From contig SIAI01000045.1 in assembly GCA_009691855.1 (NCBI GenBank), positions 1 to 32,803 on the forward strand: a stretch of 32,803 nt of DNA, read 5' to 3'. The first letter of the stretch is position 1; every line of letters begins with the position of its first letter. Made by a program: the position numbers and the translations under genes. Of the stretch, positions 1 to 9,870 are shown in pieces. This DNA comes from Planctomycetota bacterium (GTDB lineage: Bacteria; Planctomycetota; UBA1135; GCA-002686595). The notes under the pieces were generated by a model, which was given only the letters and a program-made list of their open reading frames with translations, was not told where the DNA came from and did no database searches.

Positions 1-2663
1 GCGGCCAGCGCGAGGAGCGCCAGCGTCGCGCCCCACTGCAGGCTGCGCGGCGCGTACTCGAACTCGACCACGAGCTCGCCCGGCGGCACGAGCACGGCCC
101 GATAGGCGTGGTCCGCGCGCGCCAGCGCCGTAGGCGCGCCGTTCACGCGTGCCTCCCAGCCGCGCGCCCACTGCTCGTGAAGCACCAGCCAGCCGCCGTG
201 CGAGCCGCGCACGATGACGCGCACGCGGTTCCTGGCCGGGTGCTCGACGGCGGTGATCGTGCCGGCCACCCACGCAGTGTCCGCCGCGAACTCGGCGGCG
301 CGCGCGGAGTCCTCAGGCGCGAGCTCGGTCGCGGCGGCGAAGTCGACGTCGGGTGCCGAGAGCCGCGCGAGCACCCCCTCGTCGCTGGTCGACGGATGCG
401 CGACCGGCACGATCCGCGCGGCGCTCAGCGCCCCGCGGCGGCGGTAGACGCAGAAGCCGGGTTGCTCGAGGACGGGCTCGAGGCGGGGGTGCACGAGCGG
501 CGCGACGGAGAGCACGCACTGCGCGCGCAGGAGATCGAGCAGCGGCGAGCCCAGCAGCTCCGCCGACGGCAGCGGCGCCACGTGGTTGCGGCGCACCATG
601 CGCGGATCGATGCGCTCGGCGAGTTCCGCGGCCTGGCGTGGCGTGAAGGTCGGATAGGGCGTGAGCTCGGCGATGCCGTAGGCCACCAGCAGGTTCGGGC
701 GTGCGAGGCGCGTGGCTTCGGAGAGCTCCGCCGTGCCGTCGAGGCGCAGCACGCGCCCGTCGCCCGCGGCTGCGCGTATGCGCTCGATCGTCGCCGAGGG
801 CGGGAAGAGCTCGGCCGTGGTCACGCTGCGGCCCTGCACGTTGCGGTAGGAGCCCAGGAAGCCCTCGAGCAGGAGCAGCGCCGCGAAGGGGAACCACAGC
901 GCGAGCTCGCCTCGCCCCGCGCGCGCGACGAGGCCGGCCAGCGCGACCACCGCCGCCAGCGCGAGCAGCGCCTGCGGTCCACGCGCGGAGAAGTCCGCGC
1001 CCAGCACGAAGGGCAACAGGCCGACCGCGAGCGGCGCCAGGAGGCCCAGCGCCAGCGCCGCGCGCGGCGGTGGTTGCTCGAAGCGCGTGCGCTGGCGATC
1101 GAGCACCAGCGCCAGCGCGCCGGCCACGAACACCGCCAGGGCCGCCGCGCCAGCGCGCAGCAGCGATTCCTGCAGCGCGCGCGCGGCGTCCATGCAGAGC
1201 TCGAGCGGCAGGCGCGCGCTCACCTCGGCCGGCGTGGTCAGGCCCGCGTAGCGCTCCAGGATCGTGGCCTGCAACTCGGCGGCCCAGGCGCGCGGCTCGA
1301 TTCCGCGCCAGACCAAGAACGCGCCCAGAGCAAGGCCGAAGCCGCCGACGAGCAGCGTGCCGAGCGCGCGCGGCCGGCGGGCGAGCAAGGCCTCGACGCC
1401 CAGCGCCGCCAGCCATGGCCAGAGGATCCAGGCGAGCGCGAGCACTCGCTGGGGTGGTCCGAGCGCGAGACCCGGCAGCGCGAACAGCACGCGCACCAGC
1501 GGCCAGGCCTGCGCGAAGGCGAACGTCCCCAGCAACAGCAGCGCGGGAAACGCCGTGCGCCGCGGATCGGAGACGACACCCGCCAGCGCGAGCAGCACGA
1601 CCGCGACGAGCGCGTAGGCGTTCCACTCCAACACGTTGGCGTTCTCGGCGCGCGCCGACATCGAGGCCGGCGTGAGCCACCAGGGCACGGCGAGGTTGCC
1701 GGTGGGGGTCGGATCGTCGGGCGCGCCGGCGAGATCGGGCACGAGCACGCCCAGGGCGCTGAGCGGCGGCAGCGCGCTCGCCAGCGCCGCCGCGCTCGTC
1801 ATCTCGCGCCGCCGCGACGCGCTGGCCGCCTCGCTGACGGGCAGGATCCAGTAGGCCGCGCCCGCCACGCCGAGCGCTAGGCACAGGCCGGCGCCGACGA
1901 GCGCGCGTGCTCCGCCGCGTTCGTCCGCCGAGCGCGCGCGCCACAGACGCACCAGCGCGTACAGCGCCGTCGCGCCGAGCACGAACACCGACACGCTCAC
2001 CATGCCACCGAGAAACGAGAGCGTGATCGCCGCCATGAGCGCGGTCGCGCTCCAGCGCTTCCTCCGCGCCAAGCCCTCGACGCCCCACAGCGCCCACGGC
2101 AGCCACAAGGCCGCGTCCACCTTCATGTAGTAGAAGAGGTTCGCCAGGCCCCAGCCGCCGAGCTGCACGGAGAGCGCGCCGACCAGCGCCGCGCGCTCAT
2201 CGAGCTCGATGCGCCGCAGGAACAGCCATGTGCCCAGGCCCGCCAGAAACAGCGCCACGAACGCCAGCGGCGCGGCCGCGTACTCGGGGGGCATCAGGAA
2301 CGCGAGCCAGTTCAACGGATAGCCGAGCGCGGCCACGTTGCCGCCGAACAACGGCATGCCCAGCGTCTGCAGCGGCTCCCAAGTCGGCAGATGACCCTCA
2401 CGCAACTCTGCGCGCGCCGCCAGCTGGTCGGTCAGGAACGGATAGACGCGGTCGCCCATCGTGGCGTGGATCGAAGCGCGCGCCTCGGCCGCGGCGGCCG
2501 GGTTCTCGCCGGCCAGCGGCTCGTCGATCACCGGCAGGAACGGCAGGAACACCTGCCCGGCCGCCACGATCGGCCCGAACAGGAGCAGCGGCACGAGCAC
2601 CAGGGCTGCCAGCAGCCGCGCGCGGCTGCCGAAGCTCTCGAACCCGGAGGGGACGGCCGACAT
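1..2663 (-). CDS. YfhO-family polytopic membrane protein (3' end outside window)
   Basis: The reading frame is open from ATG at 2663 to the window edge, giving about 887 codons. The N-terminus begins MSAVPSGFESFGSRAR and is followed by a hydrophobic helix near residues 15-35. Many more hydrophobic segments follow, for example FLMPPEYAAAPLAFVALFLAG and a second cluster further on. An extracytoplasmic-type region lies towards the C-terminus, with the family-typical motif AYRAVLVPPGEL, then VVEFEYAPRSLQWG, and finally the beginning of the last transmembrane helix. This order matches YfhO/DUF-type membrane proteins, which are linked to glycosylation of envelope polymers. The substrate here is unknown. 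Only the last few dozen residues should be missing. It is transcribed divergently from the M28 peptidase with 47 bp between the starts. The protein fold assignment is fairly sure; the function is inferred from the family only. Confidence 0.85.
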   Translation of the reverse strand, partial: MSAVPSGFESFGSRARLLAALVLVPLLLFGPIVAAGQVFLPFLPVIDEPLAGENPAAAAEARASIHATMGDRVYPFLTDQLAARAELREGHLPTWEPLQTLGMPLFGGNVAALGYPLNWLAFLMPPEYAAAPLAFVALFLAGLGTWLFLRRIELDERAALVGALSVQLGGWGLANLFYYMKVDAALWLPWALWGVEGLARRKRWSATALMAAITLSFLGGMVSVSVFVLGATALYALVRLWRARSADERGGARALVGAGLCLALGVAGAAYWILPVSEAASASRRREMTSAAALASALPPLSALGVLVPDLAGAPDDPTPTGNLAVPWWLTPASMSARAENANVLEWNAYALVAVVLLALAGVVSDPRRTAFPALLLLGTFAFAQAWPLVRVLFALPGLALGPPQRVLALAWILWPWLAALGVEALLARRPRALGTLLVGGFGLALGAFLVWRGIEPRAWAAELQATILERYAGLTTPAEVSARLPLELCMDAARALQESLLRAGAAALAVFVAGALALVLDRQRTRFEQPPPRAALALGLLAPLAVGLLPFVLGADFSARGPQALLALAAVVALAGLVARAGRGELALWFPFAALLLLEGFLGSYRNVQGRSVTTAELFPPSATIERIRAAAGDGRVLRLDGTAELSEATRLARPNLLVAYGIAELTPYPTFTPRQAAELAERIDPRMVRRNHVAPLPSAELLGSPLLDLLRAQCVLSVAPLVHPRLEPVLEQPGFCVYRRRGALSAARIVPVAHPSTSDEGVLARLSAPDVDFAAATELAPEDSARAAEFAADTAWVAGTITAVEHPARNRVRVIVRGSHGGWLVLHEQWARGWEARVNGAPTALARADHAYRAVLVPPGELVVEFEYAPRSLQWGATLALLALA

Positions 2664-2671
2664 GCTTCGGC

Positions 2672-2677
2672 AGCGTA
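2672..2677 (-). promoter_or_regulatory. Putative -10 box (TACGCT) of the YfhO-like gene
   Basis: The minus strand reads TACGCT followed by 8 nt and then the ATG at 2663. No Shine-Dalgarno is present in the gap. Transcription starting about 7 nt after such a box would give an essentially leaderless mRNA. The recurrence of the same layout at six other genes in the window is the main support. Confidence 0.45.
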
Positions 2678-2698
2678 CCGGTCGCGCGCGGCGGTTCC

Positions 2699-2704
2699 TA
2701 CGAT
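2699..2704 (+). promoter_or_regulatory. Putative -10 box (TACGAT) of the M28 peptidase
   Basis: TACGAT lies 6 nt (gggggc) before the ATG at 2711. The predicted transcription start coincides with the start codon, so a leaderless message is likely. It also supports choosing 2711 over upstream in-frame starts, as does the signal peptide that begins there. Confidence 0.5.
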
Positions 2705-2710
2705 GGGGGC

Positions 2711-4609
2711 ATGCAACGCCTGCGCCTCACCCACACCCTCGTCCCGGCCGTGCTCGTCGCTTTCGTCGTCGCCTTCCTCGCCTGCAGCGCCCCGCCGCGC
2801 GACGAGCGCGCCGCGCTCGCCGGCGGCGCCAGCGCGGCCCCCGAGGCGAATCGTATCGCTCAGGACGTGCGCTGGCTGGCCGACGACGCGCGCGAGGGCC
2901 GCCGCGCGGGCACGGACGGCGAGCGCGAGGCCGCGCGCTTTCTGGCGCAGCGGCTCGAAGCGCTGGGGCTCGCGCCGGCGGGCACCGAGGGCTACCTGCA
3001 GCCGTTCGAGGTGCAGCTGCCTACGCGCGACGGCGGCACGTCGCGCGTCGAGGTGCGCTCCGGCGACCAGCGCATCGACGGCGAGAAGCCCGAGCTCGTG
3101 CCGCTGTTCTGCTCGGCGGGTGCCGAGGTCGAGGGGCCGCTCGTGTTCGCCGGCTACGGCATCACCGACGCCGACCTCGGCCGCGACGACTACGCCGGGC
3201 TGAGCGTGAGCGAGGCCGTGGTGCTCATCGTGCGCGGCACGCCGCCCGACGCGCTGCTGGCGCAGAGCGCGCCGCCGAAGGGCGAGGCGGCCGTCAATCC
3301 GCACGGCGCCGCACCGTCTTCAGGAGCGGGCCAGCCCAAGAGCGCCAGCTGGGGCGGCGCGGGCGCGGTCTTCTACAAGGTCATGGAGGCCAAGCGCCGC
3401 GGCGCACGCGCCGTGATCGTGGCCCAGCATCCCGGCAAAGAAGAACCGATGCTGACCTTCGAGCAGGGCGGCGCGGCCGAGGCGCGCATCCCCGCACTGC
3501 ACATCAGCGCGGCCTTGGCCGAGCAGCTCCTGCCGGGCTACGCCGAGCGCGTGCAGCAGCTCGACGCGGGCGGCGCTCCTGCTGCGCTCGGCGCGCCGCG
3601 CGTGGCCAAGGTCAAGGCCGACGTGGTGCGCGAGAAGGGCACCGCGCGCAACGTGCTCGGGCTCATCCCCGGCGCGCACTCGGCGCGCACGCTCGTCGTC
3701 GGCGCGCACTTCGACCACCTCGGGCGCGGCGGTTCGGGCTCGCTGGCGCCGAACGAGCAGGGCCAGATCCACAACGGCGCCGACGACAACGCCAGCGGCA
3801 CGGCCGCGGTGCTGGAGATCGCGCGCTGCCTCGCCGCCGGGCCGAAGCCCGCCTGCGACGTGCTCGTCGCGCTGTGGTCGGGCGAGGAGCTGGGCCTGCT
3901 GGGCTCGGAGCACTGGGCGCGCAATCCGACGGTTCCGCTCGAGCGCGTGTGCGCCAACATGAACCTCGACATGGTCGGACGCGCGGACGACGGCAAACTC
4001 AACGTGCTCGGCGCCGGCTCGGCCAAGGAGTTCTCGACGTGGCTCCTGAACGCCGGCCCGCGCGCCGGCCTGAAGCTCGAGGTCAGCCTCTCCGGACAGG
4101 GCGTGGGCGGCAGCGACCACCAGACCTTCCTGAAGCGCGAGATCCCCGCGCTGCACTTCTTCAGCGGCCTGCACGCCGATTACCACCGGCCCTCGGACGA
4201 CTACGAGCGCTTCGAGGCGAGCGGCGCGAGCAACGTGGCCACGCTCGTGCTCGACCTCGCCAGTTCCATGGCCAGCGCCGGCAAACTCGTCTACGTCCCG
4301 CCCGCCAAGGAAGCCGCGGGTGCGACCCCGGGCGGCTTCAAGACGCGCTTCGGCTCGATCCCCGACTACGTCTTTGAGGGCCCCGGCATGCGCCTCGACG
4401 GCACGTCACCCGGCGGTCCCGCGGAGAAGGCGGGGCTGCTGAAGGGCGACGTGCTCGTGGCGGTGGGCGACCAGAAGATCGAGGGCCTGGGCGACTTCAT
4501 GTTCATGCTGAACACGCACAAGCCCGGCGACGTGCTCATCGTGAAGTTCCTGCGCGAGGGCGCGGAGGAGACGTGCCAGGTGACGCTGGAGTCGAGTCAG
4601 GTGGAGTAG
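2711..4609 (+). CDS. M28-family metallopeptidase lipoprotein with PA and PDZ domains
   Basis: This is a 632-residue secreted aminopeptidase-like enzyme. Residues 1-25 form a lipoprotein signal ending in the lipobox FLAC (Cys25), so the protein should be anchored in a membrane facing the periplasm. A PA-like insert (around 130-300) precedes the catalytic domain. The di-zinc ligands of family M28 are all visible: H333 in AHFDHLG, D358 in GADDNASG, the catalytic and metal-binding E392/E393 in WSGEELGLLG, D420 in NLDMVGR and H492 in DYHRPSDD. A PDZ domain ends the protein (about 560-625, SPGGPAEKAGLLKGDVLVAV), which suggests binding of substrate C-termini or partners. The frame is open further upstream, but the start at 2711 gives the signal peptide and lies just after a -10-like box. 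The gene converges with lon, with only 46 bp between the two stops. The family call is firm; the natural substrate is unknown. Confidence 0.93.
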   Translation: MQRLRLTHTLVPAVLVAFVVAFLACSAPPRDERAALAGGASAAPEANRIAQDVRWLADDAREGRRAGTDGEREAARFLAQRLEALGLAPAGTEGYLQPFEVQLPTRDGGTSRVEVRSGDQRIDGEKPELVPLFCSAGAEVEGPLVFAGYGITDADLGRDDYAGLSVSEAVVLIVRGTPPDALLAQSAPPKGEAAVNPHGAAPSSGAGQPKSASWGGAGAVFYKVMEAKRRGARAVIVAQHPGKEEPMLTFEQGGAAEARIPALHISAALAEQLLPGYAERVQQLDAGGAPAALGAPRVAKVKADVVREKGTARNVLGLIPGAHSARTLVVGAHFDHLGRGGSGSLAPNEQGQIHNGADDNASGTAAVLEIARCLAAGPKPACDVLVALWSGEELGLLGSEHWARNPTVPLERVCANMNLDMVGRADDGKLNVLGAGSAKEFSTWLLNAGPRAGLKLEVSLSGQGVGGSDHQTFLKREIPALHFFSGLHADYHRPSDDYERFEASGASNVATLVLDLASSMASAGKLVYVPPAKEAAGATPGGFKTRFGSIPDYVFEGPGMRLDGTSPGGPAEKAGLLKGDVLVAVGDQKIEGLGDFMFMLNTHKPGDVLIVKFLREGAEETCQVTLESSQVE

Positions 4610-4655
4610 AGGCCAGAGTCCGCGCTACCCGCTCGGCGACTTCTGAACGGCAGGC

Positions 4656-7148
4656 TCAAGACGGCCGCGGCGTCGCGCCCGCCTCGGGCGAAGCCGAGAT
4701 GCGCGGCGCCTTCGGAGGCGCCTCGGAGGAGCCGCGCAGCTTGAAGTCGCGGATGCCGAGCGCCTCGCGCAGCACCTGGTCGATGTCGCTCATCCAGTGG
4801 AACTTCATCGACTTGCGCGTGTCCTCGGGGATGTCCTCGAAGTCCTTCTCGTTGCGCGCGGGCAGGCACACGGTCTTGATCCCGGCGCGGCGCGCGGCGA
4901 GGACTTTTTCCTTGATGCCGCCCACGGGCAGCACGAGGCCGCGCAGGCTGATCTCGCCGGTCATGGCGAGGTCGTGCTTGATCGTCTTGCCGGTGAGCAG
5001 TGAGACGAGCGCGGTGGTCAACGCCACACCCGCGCTCGGGCCGTCCTTGGGGATCGCGCCGGCGGGGACGTGGATGTGGATGTCGGACTTCTCGAACACG
5101 ACGGGATCGATGCCGAGCCCCACGGCGTTGGTCTTGACCAGGCTGATCGCGGCGCGCGCACTCTCCTTCATCACGTCGCCGAGTTGCCCGGTGAGGATCA
5201 GCTCGCCGCGCCCGGGCATCCGCGTGGCCTCGATGAACAGGATCTCGCCGCCGGTGGGGGTCCAGGCGAGGCCGGTCGCCACCCCGGGCTGCGCGGTGCG
5301 CAGGGCGAGCTCGTTCTCGAAGCGCACGGGGCCCAGGATCGTGCGCAGGTCGGCGAGATCGATCTGCACGGCCGCGGTCTCCTCGCTGGCGATGCGCGTG
5401 GCCGAGTTGCGCGCGATGGCGCCCAGCTCGCGCTCCAGGTTGCGGCAGCCGGCCTCGCGCGTGTAGGAGCGGATGACCTCCAGGATCGCGGCGTCGGTGA
5501 TGCTGAACTGCGCGGGCTTCAACCCGTTCGCCTCGCGCTGGCGCGCGACCAGATAGCGCTTGGCGATCTCGAGCTTCTCCTCCTGCGTGTAGCCGGCGAG
5601 CTCGATCACCTCGCAACGATCGCGCAGCGGCCCCGGCACCGAGTCGAGCACGTTCGCGGTGGCGATGAACAAGACCCGCGAGAGGTCGAAGGGCACGTTG
5701 AGGTAGTGATCGACGAAGGCCTTGTTCTGCTCGGGATCGAGCACCTCCAGCAGCGCCGAGGACGGATCGCCGTGCATCGAGCGCCCGAGCTTGTCCATCT
5801 CGTCCAGCATCAGCACCGGGTTCGACACGCCGCACTTGCGCAAGTGCTGCATCACGCTGCCCGGCATCGCGCCGACATAGGTGCGGCGGTGGCCACGGAT
5901 CTCGGACTCGTCGTGCACGCCGCCCAGCGACATGCGCACGAATTTTCGGCCCATCGCGCGCGCGATCGAGCGTCCGAGCGAGGTCTTGCCCACCCCCGGC
6001 GGCCCGACGAAGCACAGGATCGGCGACTTGCCCCCGGGGGCGAGCTTCTTCACCGCCAGGAACTCGACGATGCGCTTCTTGATCTTCTCCAGGCCGAAGT
6101 GGTCCTCGTCGAGGATCTTTCTGGCCCCGGCGATGTTGATCTTGTCCTTGGAGGTCTTGCCCCAGGGCAGTTCGACCAGCGCCTCGAGGTAGCCGCGCAG
6201 CATGCCGTACTCGGCCGCGCCCTCGGGCATGCGCTGCAGGCGGCTGAGCTCGCGGCGCGCCTCCTTCTTCACCTCGGCCGGCATCTTCGACTTGTCCACC
6301 GCGGCGTTAAGGTCGGCGACCTCGACCGACTGGCCCTCGCCCAGCTCCTTCTCGATCTGGCGCAGTTGCTCGCGCAGGTAGTACTCGCGCTGGGCCTTCT
6401 CCATCTTGCCCTGCGTCTTCTGGCGGATCTCCTGGGAGAGCGTGAGCACCTCGACCAGGTGCGCGAGCTTCTCGGAGACGAGGTCCATGCGCGGCACGAG
6501 CGCCACGGTCTCGAGCACCTCCTGCTTCTCCTTCACGGGGATGTCCATGAAGGTCGCCACGAGGTCCGTGAGGCCCGAGGGCGAGCTCGCGTTCTCGATC
6601 GCCTGGTCCAGGTCCTCGGGCTTCTGCGGCAGGAGCGCGAGCGCCTGGTGCGCCTGGGCCTTCAGGTTCAGGAAGCGCGCCTCGATCGCGGGGTCGTGCT
6701 CGTCGGCCGTCTCCTCGATGCGTTCGACGCGCGCGATCAGGTACGGCTCGACCTGCACGTACTCCTTGACGCGGAAGCGCGACTCGCCCTGCGCGATCAC
6801 GTGGTGCGTGCCGTCGGGCGCGGTGATGTAGCGCACGATCGCGGCCACGGTGCCGATCGAGAAGAGATCTTCGGGCCCGGGCGTGAGCTCGTCCTCGTTG
6901 CGCTGCAGCAGGATCCCCAGCGGGCGTTCGGCCTGCACCGCGGCCTGCACCGCGCGCACCGAGCGATCGCGGCCGACCACGATCGGCAGCACGACCCGCG
7001 GGAAGAGCAGCATGCCGCGCGCGGCGAGCACGATCAGCGTGTCGTCCGCAGCCGCTGGAGCCGGCTGCGGGTGTTCCGGAGCGGCCACTACCGCGGCGGC
7101 GTCCTCGCCGAGCGCTTCGTCCTCATCCTGGTCGTCGTCGGCGCTCAT
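4656..7148 (-). CDS. lon: ATP-dependent protease Lon
   Basis: This is an 830-residue cytosolic AAA+ serine protease that degrades misfolded and regulatory proteins. Residues 1-35 form an acidic, alanine-rich extension. The LON N-terminal domain follows (about 37-230, starting [20 protein letters not shown]), then a coiled-coil stretch ([20 protein letters not shown]). The AAA+ module has Walker [10 protein letters not shown] near residue 381 and Walker B MLDEMDK. The C-terminal protease domain holds the Ser-Lys dyad: Ser near 705 in KDGPSAGVA and Lys near 746 in VGGIKEK. The length is normal for LonA. The start ATG (7148) overlaps the hsp20 stop by 4 nt, so lon is the second gene of an hsp20-lon operon and is probably translationally coupled. 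The frame stays open upstream, but that extension has low-complexity shadow composition. The N-terminal acidic tail is longer than in enteric Lon. Confidence 0.97.
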   Translation of the reverse strand: MSADDDQDEDEALGEDAAAVVAAPEHPQPAPAAADDTLIVLAARGMLLFPRVVLPIVVGRDRSVRAVQAAVQAERPLGILLQRNEDELTPGPEDLFSIGTVAAIVRYITAPDGTHHVIAQGESRFRVKEYVQVEPYLIARVERIEETADEHDPAIEARFLNLKAQAHQALALLPQKPEDLDQAIENASSPSGLTDLVATFMDIPVKEKQEVLETVALVPRMDLVSEKLAHLVEVLTLSQEIRQKTQGKMEKAQREYYLREQLRQIEKELGEGQSVEVADLNAAVDKSKMPAEVKKEARRELSRLQRMPEGAAEYGMLRGYLEALVELPWGKTSKDKINIAGARKILDEDHFGLEKIKKRIVEFLAVKKLAPGGKSPILCFVGPPGVGKTSLGRSIARAMGRKFVRMSLGGVHDESEIRGHRRTYVGAMPGSVMQHLRKCGVSNPVLMLDEMDKLGRSMHGDPSSALLEVLDPEQNKAFVDHYLNVPFDLSRVLFIATANVLDSVPGPLRDRCEVIELAGYTQEEKLEIAKRYLVARQREANGLKPAQFSITDAAILEVIRSYTREAGCRNLERELGAIARNSATRIASEETAAVQIDLADLRTILGPVRFENELALRTAQPGVATGLAWTPTGGEILFIEATRMPGRGELILTGQLGDVMKESARAAISLVKTNAVGLGIDPVVFEKSDIHIHVPAGAIPKDGPSAGVALTTALVSLLTGKTIKHDLAMTGEISLRGLVLPVGGIKEKVLAARRAGIKTVCLPARNEKDFEDIPEDTRKSMKFHWMSDIDQVLREALGIRDFKLRGSSEAPPKAPRISASPEAGATPRPS

Positions 7149-7558
7149 CCGGGGCTCTTCGTGAGGCCGAGGAACAGGCAGCCCTGCACCAGCTCCTGGT
7201 GCGCCAGCGCGTACTGCCCCGGCGGCAGCGACACGCGCCGTTCGAAGCGCCCGTGGGGGATCTCCAGGCGGTGCAGAGTCGCCGCGCGGAAGGCCGGTGG
7301 TTGCGTGCGCTCGGCGCACACGGTGACGTAGTTCTGGAACAGCTCGACGCGTACCGCCTCCAGCGCGACCCCGGGCAGCACGACCACGACCCACACCTCG
7401 CCGGCGGTCTCGAACACGTCCGCGGGCGGCTCCCAGCTCGGGCGGCGCGTGCCCGGCCGCTGCGGCGCTCCGAAGCTGCGCTGCAGGCGATCGGCCTGCT
7501 CGAGCAGCGTGCGCGCACGCTCCCACATCCAGGTCTCGCTCGGGTCCTTGTCGGTCAC
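7145..7558 (-). CDS. Hsp20/alpha-crystallin small heat shock protein
   Basis: This 137-residue holdase-type chaperone is expected to bind unfolding proteins and keep them refoldable or degradable. The alpha-crystallin core runs from about residue 45 (PPADVFETAGEVWVVVVLPG) to the end. It includes the beta-strand segment FERRVSLPPGQY and the closing motif [15 protein letters not shown], equivalent to the family's A-x-x-x-n-G-v-L-x-v-x-x-p-K. The start is GTG (MTDKDPSETW), preceded by TATCAT 7 nt upstream and with no Shine-Dalgarno. The stop overlaps the lon start (ATGA). Pairing a holdase with Lon in one transcript suggests shared stress induction and hand-over of clients. No CIRCE (HrcA) operator is visible in the short upstream gap. 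The family call is strong despite a rather divergent sequence. Confidence 0.88.
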   Translation of the reverse strand: MTDKDPSETWMWERARTLLEQADRLQRSFGAPQRPGTRRPSWEPPADVFETAGEVWVVVVLPGVALEAVRVELFQNYVTVCAERTQPPAFRAATLHRLEIPHGRFERRVSLPPGQYALAHQELVQGCLFLGLTKSPG

Positions 7559-7565
7559 GGGCGGG

Positions 7566-7571
7566 ATGATA
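7566..7571 (-). promoter_or_regulatory. Putative -10 box (TATCAT) of the hsp20-lon operon
   Basis: The minus strand reads TATCAT, 7 nt, then the GTG start of hsp20. It lies in the 33-bp gap after the nucleotidyltransferase remnant. No convincing -35 or heat-shock operator is seen. The spacing implies a leaderless message. Confidence 0.5.
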
Positions 7572-7591
7572 GCACCTGGCTCAGGGCGGAA

Positions 7592-8254
7592 TCAGCCCGG
7601 GGCGGAGGCGCGCATCAAGAGGGCCACCAGTTCGTCGCGGAAGCGCTCGAGCTCGGTCACTTCCTCGGCGCTGCGGCCATCGACCGTGGCCATCTGGCGG
7701 ATGGGGCGATCGCGCAGCAGCCAGGCCAGCATCAGCGGTGAGAAGCCGCCGTCCTTGCGCGGGGCATCGCCGAGAGCACGCTGGAGGTCTCCGCCATGCT
7801 GCAGCAGCGCGTGCACGTCGCCCAGGTCGCGCAGCTCGCTGCGGCTGAGCAGCGCGCACAGCTTGTTCACCAGGATCTCGTGCGCGGTGTCCACCAGCAT
7901 GCGACTCCCGGCGAGAAGCACCTCGCGCGGGGCCTCGATCGTCGCCACGGGTTCGGCGACCAGGTCGAGCACGACCTGCTCGACGGCATCGCGCACGGTG
8001 AGGCGCACGAAGCCCGGCGTGGTCTGGCTCGTGCTCACCCACAGGCCGGCCTGCTCCAGTTCGTGCACGACCTGCGCGCGCAGCGACGATTAGAGCTGCG
8101 ACAACCCGTGGAAGAAGAGGTCGAGGTCGCGCGTCGTGCGGTGGCCGAGGTGTACGCCGGCCAGTGCGCCGCCACCGAGCGTCCAGCGCGGGCGGATCGC
8201 CGCCAGCAGGCCGAGCACGCGCTCCTGCAGCGGCGTGAGGCGGCTGCTAGGCAA
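7592..8254 (-). pseudogene. AbiEii-like nucleotidyltransferase with one internal stop codon
   Basis: Reading from TTG at 8254 gives 54 residues (MPSSRLTPLQERVLG...), then TAA at 8092-8090. The same frame continues without another stop to 7592, for about 220 codons in total. The first part has the nucleotidyltransferase signature LGGGALAGVHLGHRTTRDL followed by DLFFHGL, typical of AbiEii/AbiGii-type toxins and related MNT proteins. The part after the stop (VHELEQAGLWVSTSQTTPG ... NKLCALLSRSELRDLGDVHALL) is the expected remainder of the family, so both halves were one protein. A single change of GAA, CAA or AAA to TAA would explain it. The 3' part could be translated alone from GTG at 8068, but it lacks the G-rich and DLD catalytic region. 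The start overlaps the stop of the upstream 100-residue gene by 8 nt, in the manner of toxin-antitoxin operons. A sequencing error is the main alternative. Confidence 0.8.
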
Positions 8255-8549
8255 CGCCCTGCTCCTTCCAGGTGTCGAGGACCCAGCGCCAGAACGCGCG
8301 CGTGCGCCCCAGATAGGGCTCGATGCGCGGCCAGTGCTCGCGGATCTCAGCCGGAGATACGAACGTGAACACGTCGTCGGGCTTGGCCTGGCGCAACAAC
8401 TTGCCCAGCGCGTAGGCGCGCGTCTCGAGCTCGGGGTGCTGCAGGAGTTCGACGAAACGCTCCAGCGTGACGTCGGAGTCCCACAGGAAGTACGCGCGTC
8501 CCTGCGGGTCCACCATGCGCTCGCGCGGAGTGCGGTTCAGGAGGCTCAC
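8247..8549 (-). CDS. Small uncharacterised protein paired with the nucleotidyltransferase (candidate antitoxin)
   Basis: This 100-residue soluble protein has no signal peptide or membrane segment. It is rich in charged and aromatic residues: RAYFLWDSDVTLERFVELL, then LETRAYALGKLLRQAKPDDV, VFTFVSPAEI, and a tail with GRTRAFWRWVLDTWKEQG. The LWD-x-D-V-T start, the helical ETRAYALGKLLRQ segment and the W-rich C-terminus look like a conserved family that I associate with genes placed just before AbiEii-like nucleotidyltransferases. I recognise the pattern but know of no experimental function. GTG at 8549 is chosen because TATTCT lies 6 nt upstream. An alternative start is the ATG 33 nt inside (MVDPQGRAYF). 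Its last 8 nt overlap the start of the nucleotidyltransferase. The antitoxin role is inferred from gene order only. Confidence 0.75.
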   Translation of the reverse strand: MSLLNRTPRERMVDPQGRAYFLWDSDVTLERFVELLQHPELETRAYALGKLLRQAKPDDVFTFVSPAEIREHWPRIEPYLGRTRAFWRWVLDTWKEQGVA

Positions 8550-8555
8550 GCCAGC

Positions 8556-8561
8556 AGAATA
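8556..8561 (-). promoter_or_regulatory. Putative -10 box (TATTCT) of the candidate antitoxin gene
   Basis: The minus strand reads TATTCT, 6 nt (gctggc), then GTG at 8549. The predicted transcription start falls on the start codon, implying a leaderless mRNA, and it favours this GTG over the downstream ATG. Confidence 0.5.
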
Positions 8562-8606
8562 GCGAACCTCGGCCGCGGACCACGCCGTGCCGGCGCGGGA
8601 TTCACG

Positions 8607-9755
<1,149 letters not shown>

Positions 9756-9870
9756 GAAGATCCGGCCCCTCACACCCGATTGCAAGCGCGAGGCGCGGCC
9801 CCGTGGCGGGTGCTGGCCACGAACGCCGTGCGCGCTGCGCGTCGTTGCGCCCGATTTCGCTGACGAGGCC

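Noticed and set aside
108..1880. Long plus-strand open frame opposite the YfhO-like gene
   Set aside because: Arg/Ala/Gln-rich composition without motifs. The minus strand carries a coherent membrane protein, and long antisense frames are expected at this GC content.
5070..7331. 750-codon plus-strand open frame opposite lon
   Set aside because: Low-complexity Leu/Arg/His composition. It is an antisense shadow of the Lon and Hsp20 codons.
7559..7591. CIRCE or other heat-shock operator before hsp20
   Set aside because: The gap is only 33 bp and contains no TTAGCACTC...GAGTGCTAA dyad or other clear inverted repeat.
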